Shown here: positions 15,354 to 23,322 of the stretch, one piece after another
How positions within the stretch are numbered: position 1 is the first letter of the stretch
How the letters are laid out: each line of letters starts with the position of its first letter
NCBI GenBank assembly: GCA_038215095.1
Contig: JBBQRG010000038.1
Span: 1-30,396 of the forward strand
Source: DATACN01 sp038215095
GTDB taxonomy: Bacteria; Actinomycetota; Thermoleophilia; Solirubrobacterales; Thermoleophilaceae
Direction of reading: 5' to 3'
Length of the DNA: 30,396 nucleotides
Position numbers and translations under genes: made by a program
Notes under the pieces: generated by a model
Databases searched by the model: none
The model's input: only the letters and a program-made list of their open reading frames with translations
What the model was told of the DNA's origin: nothing

Positions 15354-16013
15354 TCACGGGGTCACGTAGCGCTCCGGCTCGCGGGCGAACTCGCCCGCGC
15401 ACGCGAGCGTGCAGAAGAAATACGCCGTTCCTTCGCACATGAGCCGGCCGGCCGCGCGGTCGGGGTCAACCTCCATGCGGCAGACGGGATCCACGGGCAG
15501 CCGGCCTTGCGTCGCCTCCCCCTTGCGGACCGCGGCGAACAGCTCCACGGGCTTGCGGACGTTGTGCAGCAGCTCGCGGCCGCGCGGCTCGTAGAACACG
15601 CCGTCGAGCTCGGGTGCGAGGGCGGCCGTCTGCGCGGTCAGCAGCACCTCGCCACCGGTCGCGATGCCCGAGACACGCGCGGCGAGGTTCACCGTCGCGC
15701 CGAAGTAGTCGCCATCGCGTTCGACGGCCTCGCCGTGATGGAGCCCCACGCGTACCGCCGGGGCTCCGTGGCCGCGCATGACCCCGTGCGTGATGTGGAG
15801 GCCGAGCAGGATGGCCTGGCCCGGGTCCGGGATGCGCAGCAGGAGCGCATCGCCGATCGTCTTCACGTGCGACGCCCCGGCGGGCAGCTCAGCCTTGACC
15901 GCGTCGCAGAAGTCCGCGACGAGGGTCGCGGCTTCCTCGTCGCCGTGTGCCTCCGTCAGAGCGGTGAAGCCGGCGATATCGGCAAACAGGAAAGTGGCGC
16001 CCAGGTCCGTCAT
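15354..16013 (-). CDS. Class III nucleotidyl cyclase domain fused to a C-terminal YHS domain
   Basis: A 219-residue cytoplasmic protein. Residues 3-165 form a class III adenylate/guanylate cyclase domain with both metal aspartates (Asp12 in LFADIAGFT, Asp55 in KTIGDALLL) and the transition-state pair Asn109/Arg113 in VNLAARV. It is therefore probably catalytically competent. Residues 173-219 form a YHS domain (VDPVCRMEVDP, then YFFCTLACAGEFAREP), a small Cys-rich module found in metal-handling proteins. This suggests metal- or redox-regulated cyclic nucleotide synthesis; that is inference. AGGA lies 9 bases before the ATG at 16013; an upstream GTG at 16031 overlaps this site and is less likely. 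The 185 bp downstream to 15169 hold no convincing gene. Confidence 0.88.
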   Translation of the reverse strand: MTDLGATFLFADIAGFTALTEAHGDEEAATLVADFCDAVKAELPAGASHVKTIGDALLLRIPDPGQAILLGLHITHGVMRGHGAPAVRVGLHHGEAVERDGDYFGATVNLAARVSGIATGGEVLLTAQTAALAPELDGVFYEPRGRELLHNVRKPVELFAAVRKGEATQGRLPVDPVCRMEVDPDRAAGRLMCEGTAYFFCTLACAGEFAREPERYVTP

Positions 16014-16083
16014 GACCGCATTTCCTACCACGCCCGCCTGGTTGCCGGGCCGCTGCCCGGGTAGCGGCCGCCCACCCGACCTT

Positions 16084-16090
16084 GAGGAGG
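16084..16090 (+). promoter_or_regulatory. Strong ribosome-binding site in front of the broken CBS gene
   Basis: GAGGAGG lies 4 bases before the GTG at 16095. It survives intact in front of a gene that is otherwise destroyed, which supports recent decay. Confidence 0.55.
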
Positions 16091-16094
16091 CGTT

Positions 16095-16282
16095 GTGGCG
16101 AAGACGGCGCGTAACGTGATGACAGGTGGAGTCGAGTGCATCGGCGCGACAACAAGATCCGCCGTCTCCCGGTTATCGACGGCCACGACCTGATCGGCGT
16201 CGTGAGCATTGCCGACCTGGCCGGCAAAATCGACGGCGACAAGCTGGGCGACCTGGTGGAGGCGATCTCCGCCACCGGGTAG
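16095..16282 (+). pseudogene. Remnant of a CBS-domain protein (internal deletion with frameshift)
   Basis: From the GTG at 16095 one frame reads VAKTARNVMTGGVECIGA, the typical opening of small actinobacterial two-CBS proteins. From about 16139 a different frame (+2) reads NKIRRLPVIDGHDLIGVVSI, then ADLAGK, then GDLVEAISATG and stops at 16282. That is the typical second half of the second CBS domain. Intact relatives are about 140 residues, so some 75-80 residues in the middle are missing and the ends are out of frame. In the first frame translation stops after about 32 codons. CBS pairs bind adenosine ligands; this copy cannot fold. Confidence 0.8.
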
Positions 16283-16292
16283 GGCAGGCCGT

Positions 16293-18110
16293 CTAGGCCA
16301 GGGGTGCCAGCTGGACTGGATCCGGGTCGACGGCTGAAGCCGGGTCAGGCGCGATCTCGACGCAATTTCGACCGGCCGCCTTGGCCGCGTAGAGGGCGCG
16401 GTCGGCGGAGCGGGCGACGGTTGCGGCATCGGTTCCGTGATCGGGGATCCCGGCCACGCCGATGCTGATCGTGATCTCGCGGCTCACGGGGTCGACGTGT
16501 ATCGCCTCGATGGCCTGTCGGACCTTCTCGGCGAGCACGGCGCCGCCGGCGAGGTCGGTGTCGGGCAGCAGCACGATGAACTCCTCGCCGCCGTAGCGGC
16601 CGCAGAAGTCCTGCTCGCGAATTGCCGAGCGGAGCCGAACGCCAACCGCCGCGAGCACGTCGTCGCCGGCGCCGTGGCCGAAGATGTCGTTGATCTCCTT
16701 GAAGTGATCGAGGTCGAGCAGCAGCACCGCATACGGCTGATGAGCCCGGTCGGCCTGGGCCACCATTCGCTGCAGCGTCTCGTGGCTCGCGCGCTGGTTG
16801 GGGAGACCGGTGAGCGCATCGGTGCCCGCCCGGAGCTCGGCAAGCGCCAGATTTCGCAGGTTGGCCAGCAACGGCGCCGCCTGGATCACGGAGCCGCGCA
16901 TGGTCTCGTTCTCGCTCTCGCTGAGGACATGGTCGCGACGGGCGAGCACCGACCCGATCACCTCGCCGCCGACCAGCAGCGGCCGGCAGGCGCTCGTGGT
17001 GGCCTCGCCGCAGATCTCGCAGGTCATCAACGTCTGAGCTCCGTCGCTCCGGTGGGGCTGCCCGCTTCGCACCGCAAGACAGTCCCTTGGCTGCGCGTCG
17101 CGCAGGGCTTCCACGATCGGGTCCTCGGCGGCCAGGTCGGTCGTCGGCTCGAGCCGGTCGGCGCTGTTGTTGCGACTCAGCACCGTCACGGCGCTGCCGG
17201 GAATCGAGCGCTCGAGATGGCTCTTGAGCAGGTCATGCGCCTCGCCTTCGCTGCCGGTCAGCTGCATGGCCTCGGTGAACTCCGAGCGCTGCAGGCCCTG
17301 CGTCTGCTCCTCCTCCCGGTGCTCGACCATCCGGTTGAGCAGCCCGCCGAGCTCGGTGAGCTCGTCGTTTCCGCGCACCTGCATGCGCTCTCCGTAGCTC
17401 CCCGCGGCAACCTCGCCGGCAAAGCGCGAGAACCTCCGGGTGCGGCGGACGATGCTCCGGGTGAGCACGCTCGCGATCCCCGTGCCGATCAGGCCGGCGA
17501 GCAGCGCGGTGATGATCAGTTGGGTCCGGGTCGACTCCGCCAGCGCGCGCTCCTTCTCGAGCGTCGCGGCCGCCTGCGTCGCCTCGCTGCGCGCGAGGAG
17601 CTCGGCGTCGCTGATCAGGCGATCGAGGACCACGCGGACCTCGATCGCCGCAGCCTGCTCCCCGGCGAGGTTGGTGGCGAAAAGGCCCGGTCCGTAGCGC
17701 TCCAGGTAGAGCTGCCAGTTCGTGCGCAGGCGCCGCAACGCAGCATGGGTGGAGGCAGGCTCCGAGGGGCTCGCAAGCTCCTTCTCGGTCGCGGCGAGTG
17801 CCGCGCTGGCCGTGGGCACGAAGTTGCCGGAGAGGTTCTGTTCCAACTTCCTGCGGCGAGGCCTGTCCTCGACCAGTGCATATTCCAGCGAGGCCAGCTC
17901 GGTGCTCCTCAGCGCGCCTCGCAGCTCAACGGTGAGCGCCGCCTGGTGGAAATCGCCGCTGCGAAAGTCCTTGAGGTCATGGTCGATCCGGCCAACGCCT
18001 TGTGCGCCGATCGCCGCGACCGTCGCAACCGCCAATCCGAGCAGCGCCACGAGGAATCCGAGGCGCCGCGCGATGGTCAGCCTGCCGCCGGAACGGCTTG
18101 GGGAACTCAT
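16293..18110 (-). CDS. Membrane-bound diguanylate cyclase (HAMP, GAF-like, GGDEF)
   Basis: A 605-residue sensor. Transmembrane segments at about residues 17-37 and 197-217 bracket a helical periplasmic sensor region of about 160 residues resembling four-helix-bundle/CHASE3 inputs. Then come a HAMP domain (217-270), a GAF-like domain (285-415) with clustered cysteines MTCEICG and SACRP, and a GGDEF domain (425-580). The active-site motif is GGEEF (507-511). The inhibitory site RxxD is present five residues before it (Arg498, Asp501), so the enzyme should make c-di-GMP and be product-inhibited. The cysteine cluster could sense redox or metal; that is inference. The start lies in a 14-bp tandem repeat. 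Confidence 0.93.
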   Translation of the reverse strand: MSSPSRSGGRLTIARRLGFLVALLGLAVATVAAIGAQGVGRIDHDLKDFRSGDFHQAALTVELRGALRSTELASLEYALVEDRPRRRKLEQNLSGNFVPTASAALAATEKELASPSEPASTHAALRRLRTNWQLYLERYGPGLFATNLAGEQAAAIEVRVVLDRLISDAELLARSEATQAAATLEKERALAESTRTQLIITALLAGLIGTGIASVLTRSIVRRTRRFSRFAGEVAAGSYGERMQVRGNDELTELGGLLNRMVEHREEEQTQGLQRSEFTEAMQLTGSEGEAHDLLKSHLERSIPGSAVTVLSRNNSADRLEPTTDLAAEDPIVEALRDAQPRDCLAVRSGQPHRSDGAQTLMTCEICGEATTSACRPLLVGGEVIGSVLARRDHVLSESENETMRGSVIQAAPLLANLRNLALAELRAGTDALTGLPNQRASHETLQRMVAQADRAHQPYAVLLLDLDHFKEINDIFGHGAGDDVLAAVGVRLRSAIREQDFCGRYGGEEFIVLLPDTDLAGGAVLAEKVRQAIEAIHVDPVSREITISIGVAGIPDHGTDAATVARSADRALYAAKAAGRNCVEIAPDPASAVDPDPVQLAPLA

Positions 18111-18138
18111 CTAGAGGAACTCATCCACAGGAATCATC
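18102..18138. repeat. Triplicated 14-bp unit creating a 5-codon leader ORF before the diguanylate cyclase
   Basis: GGAACTCATC occurs at 18102-18111 and again at 18116-18125. A shortened form GGAATCATC follows at 18130-18138, all at 14-bp period. On the minus strand the second unit provides an ATG at 18124 that reads M-S-S-S-R-stop. Its TGA overlaps the diguanylate cyclase ATG at 18110 as ATGA. Thus a duplication of the gene's own start has produced a minimal upstream ORF in the overlap geometry used for translational coupling. Confidence 0.65.
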
Positions 18139-18186
18139 GGCATTTGAGCCGTTTCGCGTGAAAGCTGCCTAGGGCGCGGGGGGCCG

Positions 18187-18810
18187 CTAGTCGTCCGAGG
18201 CGTACGCGAAGCGGGACTCATACGCGCAACTGCCGGTGAACTCGAACTCCAGCGGTGCGGCGTCCACCTCGAGCGTCTCGGCGTATAGCTCCCTGCCCTG
18301 CTGGTGATGGCCCGGAATGATGCAGGTCGTGGGCTCCTGGTCCGCCACCGGCTCGCGGATGCGGACCGTTACCTCGCCGCCGGCGCGAAACCAGCCCCGG
18401 CCCGGCGTGTGGTCGATCTCGATCGGGACCGTGCGCACTCCCATCAGCTCGCTCGCCTTGAAGGCCCAGGGGAACTGCTTTTGGGGCGTTCCACCGAGAT
18501 GTCCCAGGTAGATCTCGGTCAGCGCCTCGCGCTGTCGCTCGTCGCCCCGTTCGTCGAGAAAGAGGTAGAAGCGCCACGGCGAGCCCGGCTCGTCGTCGTC
18601 GTACTCAAGCGCGAGGACGACGTTCAAGCCGGCCAGGTCCACCTCGCCGGCGTGGCCGCCTCCGATCGCCCACGAGAGGGTGCCGAGGCAGGCGCCGTAG
18701 GTCGAGCGCCCTCCCTTTCGTCCTCCGATCCTCCGGCATGGGCAGATCGCCTCGCAGTTGCAGGACTCCAGATATGTGCCCGACAGATTCCAGGGAAGCA
18801 GGTCACTCAC
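18187..18810 (-). CDS. DUF1326 family protein
   Basis: A 207-residue protein with the hallmark N-terminus SGTYLESCNCEAICPCRRIGG, whose CNC...CPC cysteines probably bind a metal or form disulfides. The middle (WRFYLFLDERGDERQREALTEIYLGHLGG) is also characteristic of DUF1326. No biochemical role is known. It starts at a GTG 5 bases after the DUF899 gene stop, so the two are almost certainly one transcription unit; both have cysteine motifs that suggest redox or thiol chemistry (inference). Confidence 0.88.
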   Translation of the reverse strand: MSDLLPWNLSGTYLESCNCEAICPCRRIGGRKGGRSTYGACLGTLSWAIGGGHAGEVDLAGLNVVLALEYDDDEPGSPWRFYLFLDERGDERQREALTEIYLGHLGGTPQKQFPWAFKASELMGVRTVPIEIDHTPGRGWFRAGGEVTVRIREPVADQEPTTCIIPGHHQQGRELYAETLEVDAAPLEFEFTGSCAYESRFAYASDD

Positions 18811-18815
18811 TGTGT

Positions 18816-19550
18816 CTACTCGTAGTCCAGCCCGGGGACGTCGGTCTCAGTCCCCCGACCTTCCGGGGTCATGTCGAGCACGTTCCAGATCGGCCAGATC
18901 GAGTCGACGTGGCGGGGCTCCTCGCCCTCGTCTCGCGGAGCGAACATGAGCTCTGTTGCCCATGAGTGTCGAATTCCGTCACCGTCGCGGACGAACACGT
19001 TCAGGATCGGAATCTGCTCGCCCTCGGGCGTCTCGGCGTGGTAGTCGCGGCTATAGGTGTTGTTGCGCGAAGAGAGGAGCCGCAGGTGCTGCCAGCCGCG
19101 CTCCCGCGCGAAGGTGCGGATCCGCTCGGGATCCGATTTGGCGACCACGGCCAGGCTGAGCCGCTGTGCCAGGTGACGCGCGGCGCCGTCGAGCGAATCG
19201 AGGATCGAGGTGCAGGACGGGCACGGGGTCTCGGCGAGGGGCAGCCGGGCGGTCTCCCCGCTCGCCGGACCGGGCCTCGTGTCGCCCGACCAGCGCGGGA
19301 ACATGAAGCTGTAGATGACGAGCGTGTCCGTCCCCGGCGCGAGGAGCTCGGAGAAGCCCACCTCGCCGCGCCCGCGGCCGGCCTCCTCGAAGCGGTAGTC
19401 GTCGGGGACGGCCCCGCCCGGCGGCAGCGCGCGCCGCTGAGCGGCGACGCGCTCGACCTCCCGCCGTAGCTCGATCTCGGCCTCGAGCAGCCGGTTACGT
19501 TCGCGACGGTACTCGCCAGACTCGCCGGGAAAACGGATGTCAGAGTCCAC
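18816..19550 (-). CDS. DUF899 family thioredoxin-like protein
   Basis: A 244-residue protein of the DUF899 (AhpC/TSA-like thioredoxin fold) family. Family features are YRRERNRLLEAEIELRREVE near the N-terminus, the strand DTLVIYSFMFP, a CPSC motif (TPCPSCTSILDSLDGAARHL) in the position of a thioredoxin active site, and the C-terminal PIWNVLDMTPEGRG. The CxxC suggests a thiol redox role; the true substrate is unknown. It starts at a GTG and is the first gene of the pair with DUF1326. Confidence 0.9.
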   Translation of the reverse strand: MDSDIRFPGESGEYRRERNRLLEAEIELRREVERVAAQRRALPPGGAVPDDYRFEEAGRGRGEVGFSELLAPGTDTLVIYSFMFPRWSGDTRPGPASGETARLPLAETPCPSCTSILDSLDGAARHLAQRLSLAVVAKSDPERIRTFARERGWQHLRLLSSRNNTYSRDYHAETPEGEQIPILNVFVRDGDGIRHSWATELMFAPRDEGEEPRHVDSIWPIWNVLDMTPEGRGTETDVPGLDYE

Positions 19551-19608
19551 CGACAGGGGCGCCGAGTCTACGCCTGCCCGGGATACTGCCGGCGCATTGT
19601 CCGAGTGC

Positions 19609-20928
19609 TCAGGCGGGGATGGCGATCCAGACGTCCGCGCCGGTGTCCGGCCGGTTGGCCGCGTGTGCCGCGCCGCCGTGCCCGGCAGCGATGGCGGCGA
19701 CGATCGCCAGGCCTAGACCGGTTCCACCACTTCCGCGACTGGCGTCCGCACGCGCGAAGCGCTCGAACGCCTGGCCCAGGAAATCGGGCGGGAAGCCCGA
19801 GCCCGAATCGCACACGTGCAGCTCGACCTGCCCGCCGCGTACCACCGCGCTGATGCGAACCGGAGCAGCCCCGTAGGCCAAGGCGTTCTCCGCCATGTTC
19901 CCCAGCGCCTGCTCCAGGCGGCGGGGGTCGGCTTCGAAATCCAGCTCGGGGGCCCGCTCGACGAGTACCTCCGGGTAGCGCCGGCCCACGGCGTCCAGGA
20001 CGTCAGCCACGCGAAGTGTTTCCTTGACGATCGGAATCCGGTCGCTGTCCGCCTGCGCCAGGACCAGCAGGTCGCCGGTCAGTCCGCCGAGGCGGTTGGC
20101 CTCAGCGATCGCGGAGGCCAGGGCGCCATTGAGGTCGGGGCCCGTCGGCCGGTCGCGCGCGATCAGCTCGAGCTCGGTCGTCAGCATCGCGAGCGGGTTC
20201 CGTAGCTCGTGGCTCGCGTCGGCGACGAAGGCGCGCTCCCGCTGCTGGCCTGCCTCGAGCCTTGCCAGCATCGCGTTCAGCGTCTCCCCCAGCCGATGTA
20301 GCTCGTCCCTGTTCCTCGCGAGAGGCAGGCGGTGGTCCAGCTCGTCGGGTGAGATCGCGGCGGCGCGCGCACGCATCGATTCGACGGGCCGAAGCGCTGC
20401 CGAAGCGAGCGCGTAACCGGCCGCGGCTGCGAGGAGCAACGCCACGGGGCCGCCGATGAGCAGCCGAGTGCCGAGCTCGGCGACGGCCTTGTCGCGGTCG
20501 GCGAGCGAGGTACCGGCGACCACTATCAGTTCCCTGCCCTGCGCGCGAACCGGCGTCGCAAGGAGCCGGTTTCCTGCCCGGTCGAACGAGGTGACGCCCG
20601 CCCCGGCTGCGCGGATATCGGCTGCGCGCAGCAGCGGGCGGTGCAAGCCCGGCGTCGCGTCGAAGACTCGGCCGGAGCGGTCGAGGATCTGGGCGAATCC
20701 GGAACCGGAGCCAGCCCCCCGTGCATGGGCTGCGCCCCCGAGGCCGTTGTCGGCCTGTTGAACCAGCGCGGTGATGTCGCCGGTGCGCGAGCGCAGGCCC
20801 TGCCCGATGGCGTGGTCGAGGTCCCCGCGGAGGCTGAAATAGAGGAAGAGGCCGGTCGCTGCCAGCACCGCCGCCATCACCGCGGTGAATGCCAGCGTCA
20901 GCCTGAGCCTGATCGGGAGCGCGCTCAG
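19609..20928 (-). CDS. Two-component sensor histidine kinase (apparent CTG start)
   Basis: A 439-residue kinase. TM1 is at about residues 11-31, an extracytoplasmic loop of about 120 residues follows, TM2 is at about 153-177, then a HAMP domain. The H-box FVADASHELRNPLAML carries His240; then the N-box NMAENALAYG, the G1 box VCDSGSGFPPDF and the G2 box GGTGLGLAIV. No ATG, GTG or TTG lies at a sensible position. The frame upstream lacks starts until far inside the regulator gene, and the first GTG/ATG downstream lie inside TM1. A CTG at 20928 overlaps the regulator's stop as CTGA and has GAGGAG 8 bases upstream, so CTG is proposed as the start. It should phosphorylate the response regulator next to it. 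Confidence 0.85.
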   Translation of the reverse strand: MSALPIRLRLTLAFTAVMAAVLAATGLFLYFSLRGDLDHAIGQGLRSRTGDITALVQQADNGLGGAAHARGAGSGSGFAQILDRSGRVFDATPGLHRPLLRAADIRAAGAGVTSFDRAGNRLLATPVRAQGRELIVVAGTSLADRDKAVAELGTRLLIGGPVALLLAAAAGYALASAALRPVESMRARAAAISPDELDHRLPLARNRDELHRLGETLNAMLARLEAGQQRERAFVADASHELRNPLAMLTTELELIARDRPTGPDLNGALASAIAEANRLGGLTGDLLVLAQADSDRIPIVKETLRVADVLDAVGRRYPEVLVERAPELDFEADPRRLEQALGNMAENALAYGAAPVRISAVVRGGQVELHVCDSGSGFPPDFLGQAFERFARADASRGSGGTGLGLAIVAAIAAGHGGAAHAANRPDTGADVWIAIPA

Positions 20929-21605
20929 GATTCGTTCTCCTCGCTCAGTCGGTAGCCCACGCCGCGGACGGTCTCGATGCTTCGCGCGCCGAACGGCTTG
21001 TCGATTCGCTCGCGGAGCTGGCGAATATGGACGTCGATGACGTTGGAGCGGTGCTCGTAGCCGCTGTCCCAAGCCCCTTCGAGCAACTGCAGGCGCGACA
21101 AGGTCGCTCCGGGATTGCGCATGAAGAAGTGCAGCAGCGAGAAGTGCTTGGGCGCCAGCTCGATCTCGGTGCCGTCGCGCCAGACCCTGTGCGCGGCCGG
21201 GTCGAGCCGCAGCGATCCACATTCGAGGATCACCGGCCGCTCGGTGGGCGCCCTGCGGACCAGCGCCCGGAGCCGCGCGAGCAGCTCGACGAGCACGAAC
21301 GGCTTGGTCATGTAGTCGTCGGCCCCGCTATCCAGACCCGCGACGCGGTCCCGCATGGCGCCGCGCGCGGTCAGCATGAGGACTGGGGTCCAAACCCCAC
21401 TCCGGCGAAGGCGGCGGCAGGTCTCGAACCCGTCAACGCCAGTGAGCATCAGATCGAGCACGATGGCGTCGTAGGGCGTGGCGCTCGCCATCCAGAGCGC
21501 GTCCTCCCCCTTTACCGCGACGTCGGCGGCGAAGCCGCCGCCCCGGAGCGCTCGCCGGAGCAGGCTCGCCATCTTCACCTGGTCCTCGACGATGAGCACG
21601 CGCAT
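20925..21605 (-). CDS. OmpR/PhoB-family response regulator
   Basis: A 226-residue regulator. The receiver domain (1-115) has acidic pocket residues Glu7/Asp8, phospho-acceptor Asp51 (AIVLDLMLTGVDGF), Thr79 and Lys101 (DDYMTKPF). The winged-helix DNA-binding domain (127-222) ends with the typical SNVIDVHIRQLRERIDKP and ETVRGVGYRL. It is transcribed first and overlaps its kinase gene by 4 bp. The signal is unknown; the small secreted protein gene 96 bp upstream may be a target. Confidence 0.95.
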   Translation of the reverse strand: MRVLIVEDQVKMASLLRRALRGGGFAADVAVKGEDALWMASATPYDAIVLDLMLTGVDGFETCRRLRRSGVWTPVLMLTARGAMRDRVAGLDSGADDYMTKPFVLVELLARLRALVRRAPTERPVILECGSLRLDPAAHRVWRDGTEIELAPKHFSLLHFFMRNPGATLSRLQLLEGAWDSGYEHRSNVIDVHIRQLRERIDKPFGARSIETVRGVGYRLSEENES

Positions 21606-21701
21606 TGGACTCAGGGTGGCGGGGGAAGATTAGGCGGCGGTAAGCACGACGGAGCGATGCGGCGGACGGCCAGCCGGCCGCCCGCCTCACCGCGTACTCA
21701 G

Positions 21702-22052
21702 CTACTCCTTGCCGTTGAACTGATGGTCGGCGTTCGGGCTCCCGGGCTCATCGGCGTGGCCGCCGGGGCCATCGGCGTTCGGGACCTCCGAACCGGTCTC
21801 GCCGGCGCCGTCGGGCTTGTCCGCCTTGTCCGGCGTCGTCTGGTCGCCGCTCTGGACGTTGTCCGTATCGCGAGCGTCCTGCGACTCCGACTTCGTGGCC
21901 GCCGGCTTCGCCTTCGCCGGCGCCTTCGCGGAGTTGGCAGCCGGCGGAGCGGTCGAGGTGCTCGACCCCGCCTGCGCCACCGCTCCGGCACCGAGGCCGA
22001 GCGCCGCCAGGGCCGCGAGTCCCATGATTGCCTTCTTGCCTTGCCTGAACAT
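21702..22052 (-). CDS. Small secreted hydrophilic protein
   Basis: A 116-residue protein of unknown function. It begins MFRQGKKAIMGLAALAALGL, a clear Sec signal peptide ending near AVAQAGSS. A mature part follows that is Ala/Lys-rich, then strongly acidic and Gly/Pro/Asp-rich (DARDTDNVQSGDQTTPDK, NADGPGGHADEPGSPNADHQF). It looks disordered and could bind cations. AAGGAG lies 6 bases before the ATG at 22052; a further upstream ATG at 22076 lacks a ribosome-binding site. It lies just upstream of the two-component operon in the same direction, so it may be the system's product or signal (inference). Confidence 0.75.
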   Translation of the reverse strand: MFRQGKKAIMGLAALAALGLGAGAVAQAGSSTSTAPPAANSAKAPAKAKPAATKSESQDARDTDNVQSGDQTTPDKADKPDGAGETGSEVPNADGPGGHADEPGSPNADHQFNGKE

Positions 22053-22124
22053 CTGTTGCTCCTTCGATCGGGTCATCTGAGGCGCAACGGAGGTTGGCCG
22101 GACGAAATGAACGGACAGTGAAGT

Positions 22125-22148
22125 CGGGCCGACGTGTCAGCCGGCCCG
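22125..22148 (-). terminator. GC-rich hairpin at the end of the phosphatase gene
   Basis: CGGGCCGAC (22125-22133) pairs with GCCGGCCCG (22140-22148), giving a 9-bp stem with one mismatch and a 6-base loop that covers the phosphatase stop codon. No T-run follows, so it would be a U-less terminator of the kind proposed for actinobacteria. Confidence 0.4.
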
Positions 22149-23054
22149 GAGCAGCGCGCGCAACAGTGGTGTGGACGCATCGCCGGCGTTGCCCAGTGCC
22201 CGCAGCCCGAAGCCGGCCTCGATTGTCCGCAGCAAGGCGTAGTGATTGGCGGCGACATGGGTGAGCGCGTGGTTGTGGACCGCGGACCCGGCCGAGATCA
22301 GGGCTACCCGCCCGCCTCCCCGCCGGCCCCCTACCCCGCGCCGGTCTGAGCGCGCGCCCTCGTCCCAAGTCAAGTAAAGAACGCCCTTCGGACCGACTGC
22401 GCGCAGCAGTTGCGGCACCAGCCAGGACGCGTAGCGGTCGGCGGCCCGCAGCGAACTGTTGTGGCCATCGTGGCGCACGCCGGGCGCGATCCAGAGAAAA
22501 CGCGGAACGTGGGCGCCGCGAAGGTCCCTCTGCAGAGTGTCGAACCCGACGACTCGCGCCCGGTCCCGCGCTACGCCGCGGACCGTCTCGTAGTAGACGA
22601 AGGGGTTGTAGTGGGGGTTGTACTCATGGGTGGGGCTGCCCGGCCGCCGATTCGAGTCGATCTCCTCGAAGTAGGCCTTCCATGGGATGCCGGCCTTGTC
22701 GAGCTGCCCGACGACGTTGGGCCCCGCCGTGTCGCAGTTGGCGCAGTTGCGGTTGATCTCGAAGACCGAGCCGCCGGTCAGCGCGATGTAGTTCGGCAGC
22801 GAGGGGTGCGTGATCGCGTAATAGCGGGTTGCGAGTGCGTAGCGGCGCGCCAGGGCGTTCAGGTATGGGGCGCTCGGGCTGCCGATCACCTGCTCATAGC
22901 TTCGGTTCTCGAGGACGACCACGGCCACCCGCGCGGTGTGGGGAAAGGGTCGCCCTCCGTCAGCGCGGGGCTGTGGGCCCTGTGTCCCACCGCAGGCCGA
23001 CATCGAGATCACGCAGCCGAACGTGGCAAGAAGGCTGAGCGCAGTCCGGGCCAA
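22137..23054 (-). CDS. Phosphatidylinositol-3-phosphatase-like phosphoesterase lipoprotein (5' end possibly disturbed)
   Basis: About 305 residues of the PF04185/acid phosphatase superfamily. Metal and nucleophile regions are recognisable: VVVLENRSYEQVIG, then ITHPSLPNYIALTGG (acceptor Thr/Ser strand), HYNPFVYYE, VLYLTWDEGARSD and NHALTHVAANHYALLRTIEA. These enzymes are anchored or secreted and hydrolyse phosphomonoesters or phospholipids. The TTG at 23054 gives a short hydrophobic leader with a lipobox-like SMSAC (Cys21). There is no Shine-Dalgarno, and the sequence just upstream is the antisense of a LuxR gene fragment. The original 5' end may therefore have been replaced. Confidence 0.8.
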   Translation of the reverse strand: MARTALSLLATFGCVISMSACGGTQGPQPRADGGRPFPHTARVAVVVLENRSYEQVIGSPSAPYLNALARRYALATRYYAITHPSLPNYIALTGGSVFEINRNCANCDTAGPNVVGQLDKAGIPWKAYFEEIDSNRRPGSPTHEYNPHYNPFVYYETVRGVARDRARVVGFDTLQRDLRGAHVPRFLWIAPGVRHDGHNSSLRAADRYASWLVPQLLRAVGPKGVLYLTWDEGARSDRRGVGGRRGGGRVALISAGSAVHNHALTHVAANHYALLRTIEAGFGLRALGNAGDASTPLLRALLRAG

Positions 23055-23057
23055 GTC

Positions 23058-23260
23058 CGGACGCGCGAGCGCGAGGTACTCGAGCTGCTCGCCCGCGGCC
23101 TCTCTAACGCCGAGCTGGCCGAGAGGCTCGTGGTCAGCGAAGGGACCGTCAAGACGCACGTGGCACACGTACTCTCTCGAAGCTCGACCTGCGCGACCGC
23201 GTCCAAGCAGTGATCCTCGCCTACGAGGCAGGCGTGATCAGTCCGGGCCAGACCGGCTAG
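23058..23260 (+). pseudogene. LuxR/NarL-type DNA-binding domain fragment (5'-truncated, frameshifted)
   Basis: One frame reads RTREREVLELLARGLSNAEL, then AERLVVSEGTVKTHVAHVLS. The continuation KLDLRDRVQAVILAYEAGVI, ending SPGQTG-stop at 23260, lies in a different frame. The break is at CTCTCTC (23172-23178): removing one CT restores HVLSKLDLRDRVQ, the normal NarL-family sequence. The receiver domain that should precede it is missing. It is therefore a decayed C-terminal remnant, lying head-to-head with the phosphatase gene. Confidence 0.85.
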
Positions 23261-23322
23261 CGTCGCGCCGCTAGAGCGTCTCGACCTACGGCCCGCGTGC
23301 TCACGCGCTGAACATGGGTGTC

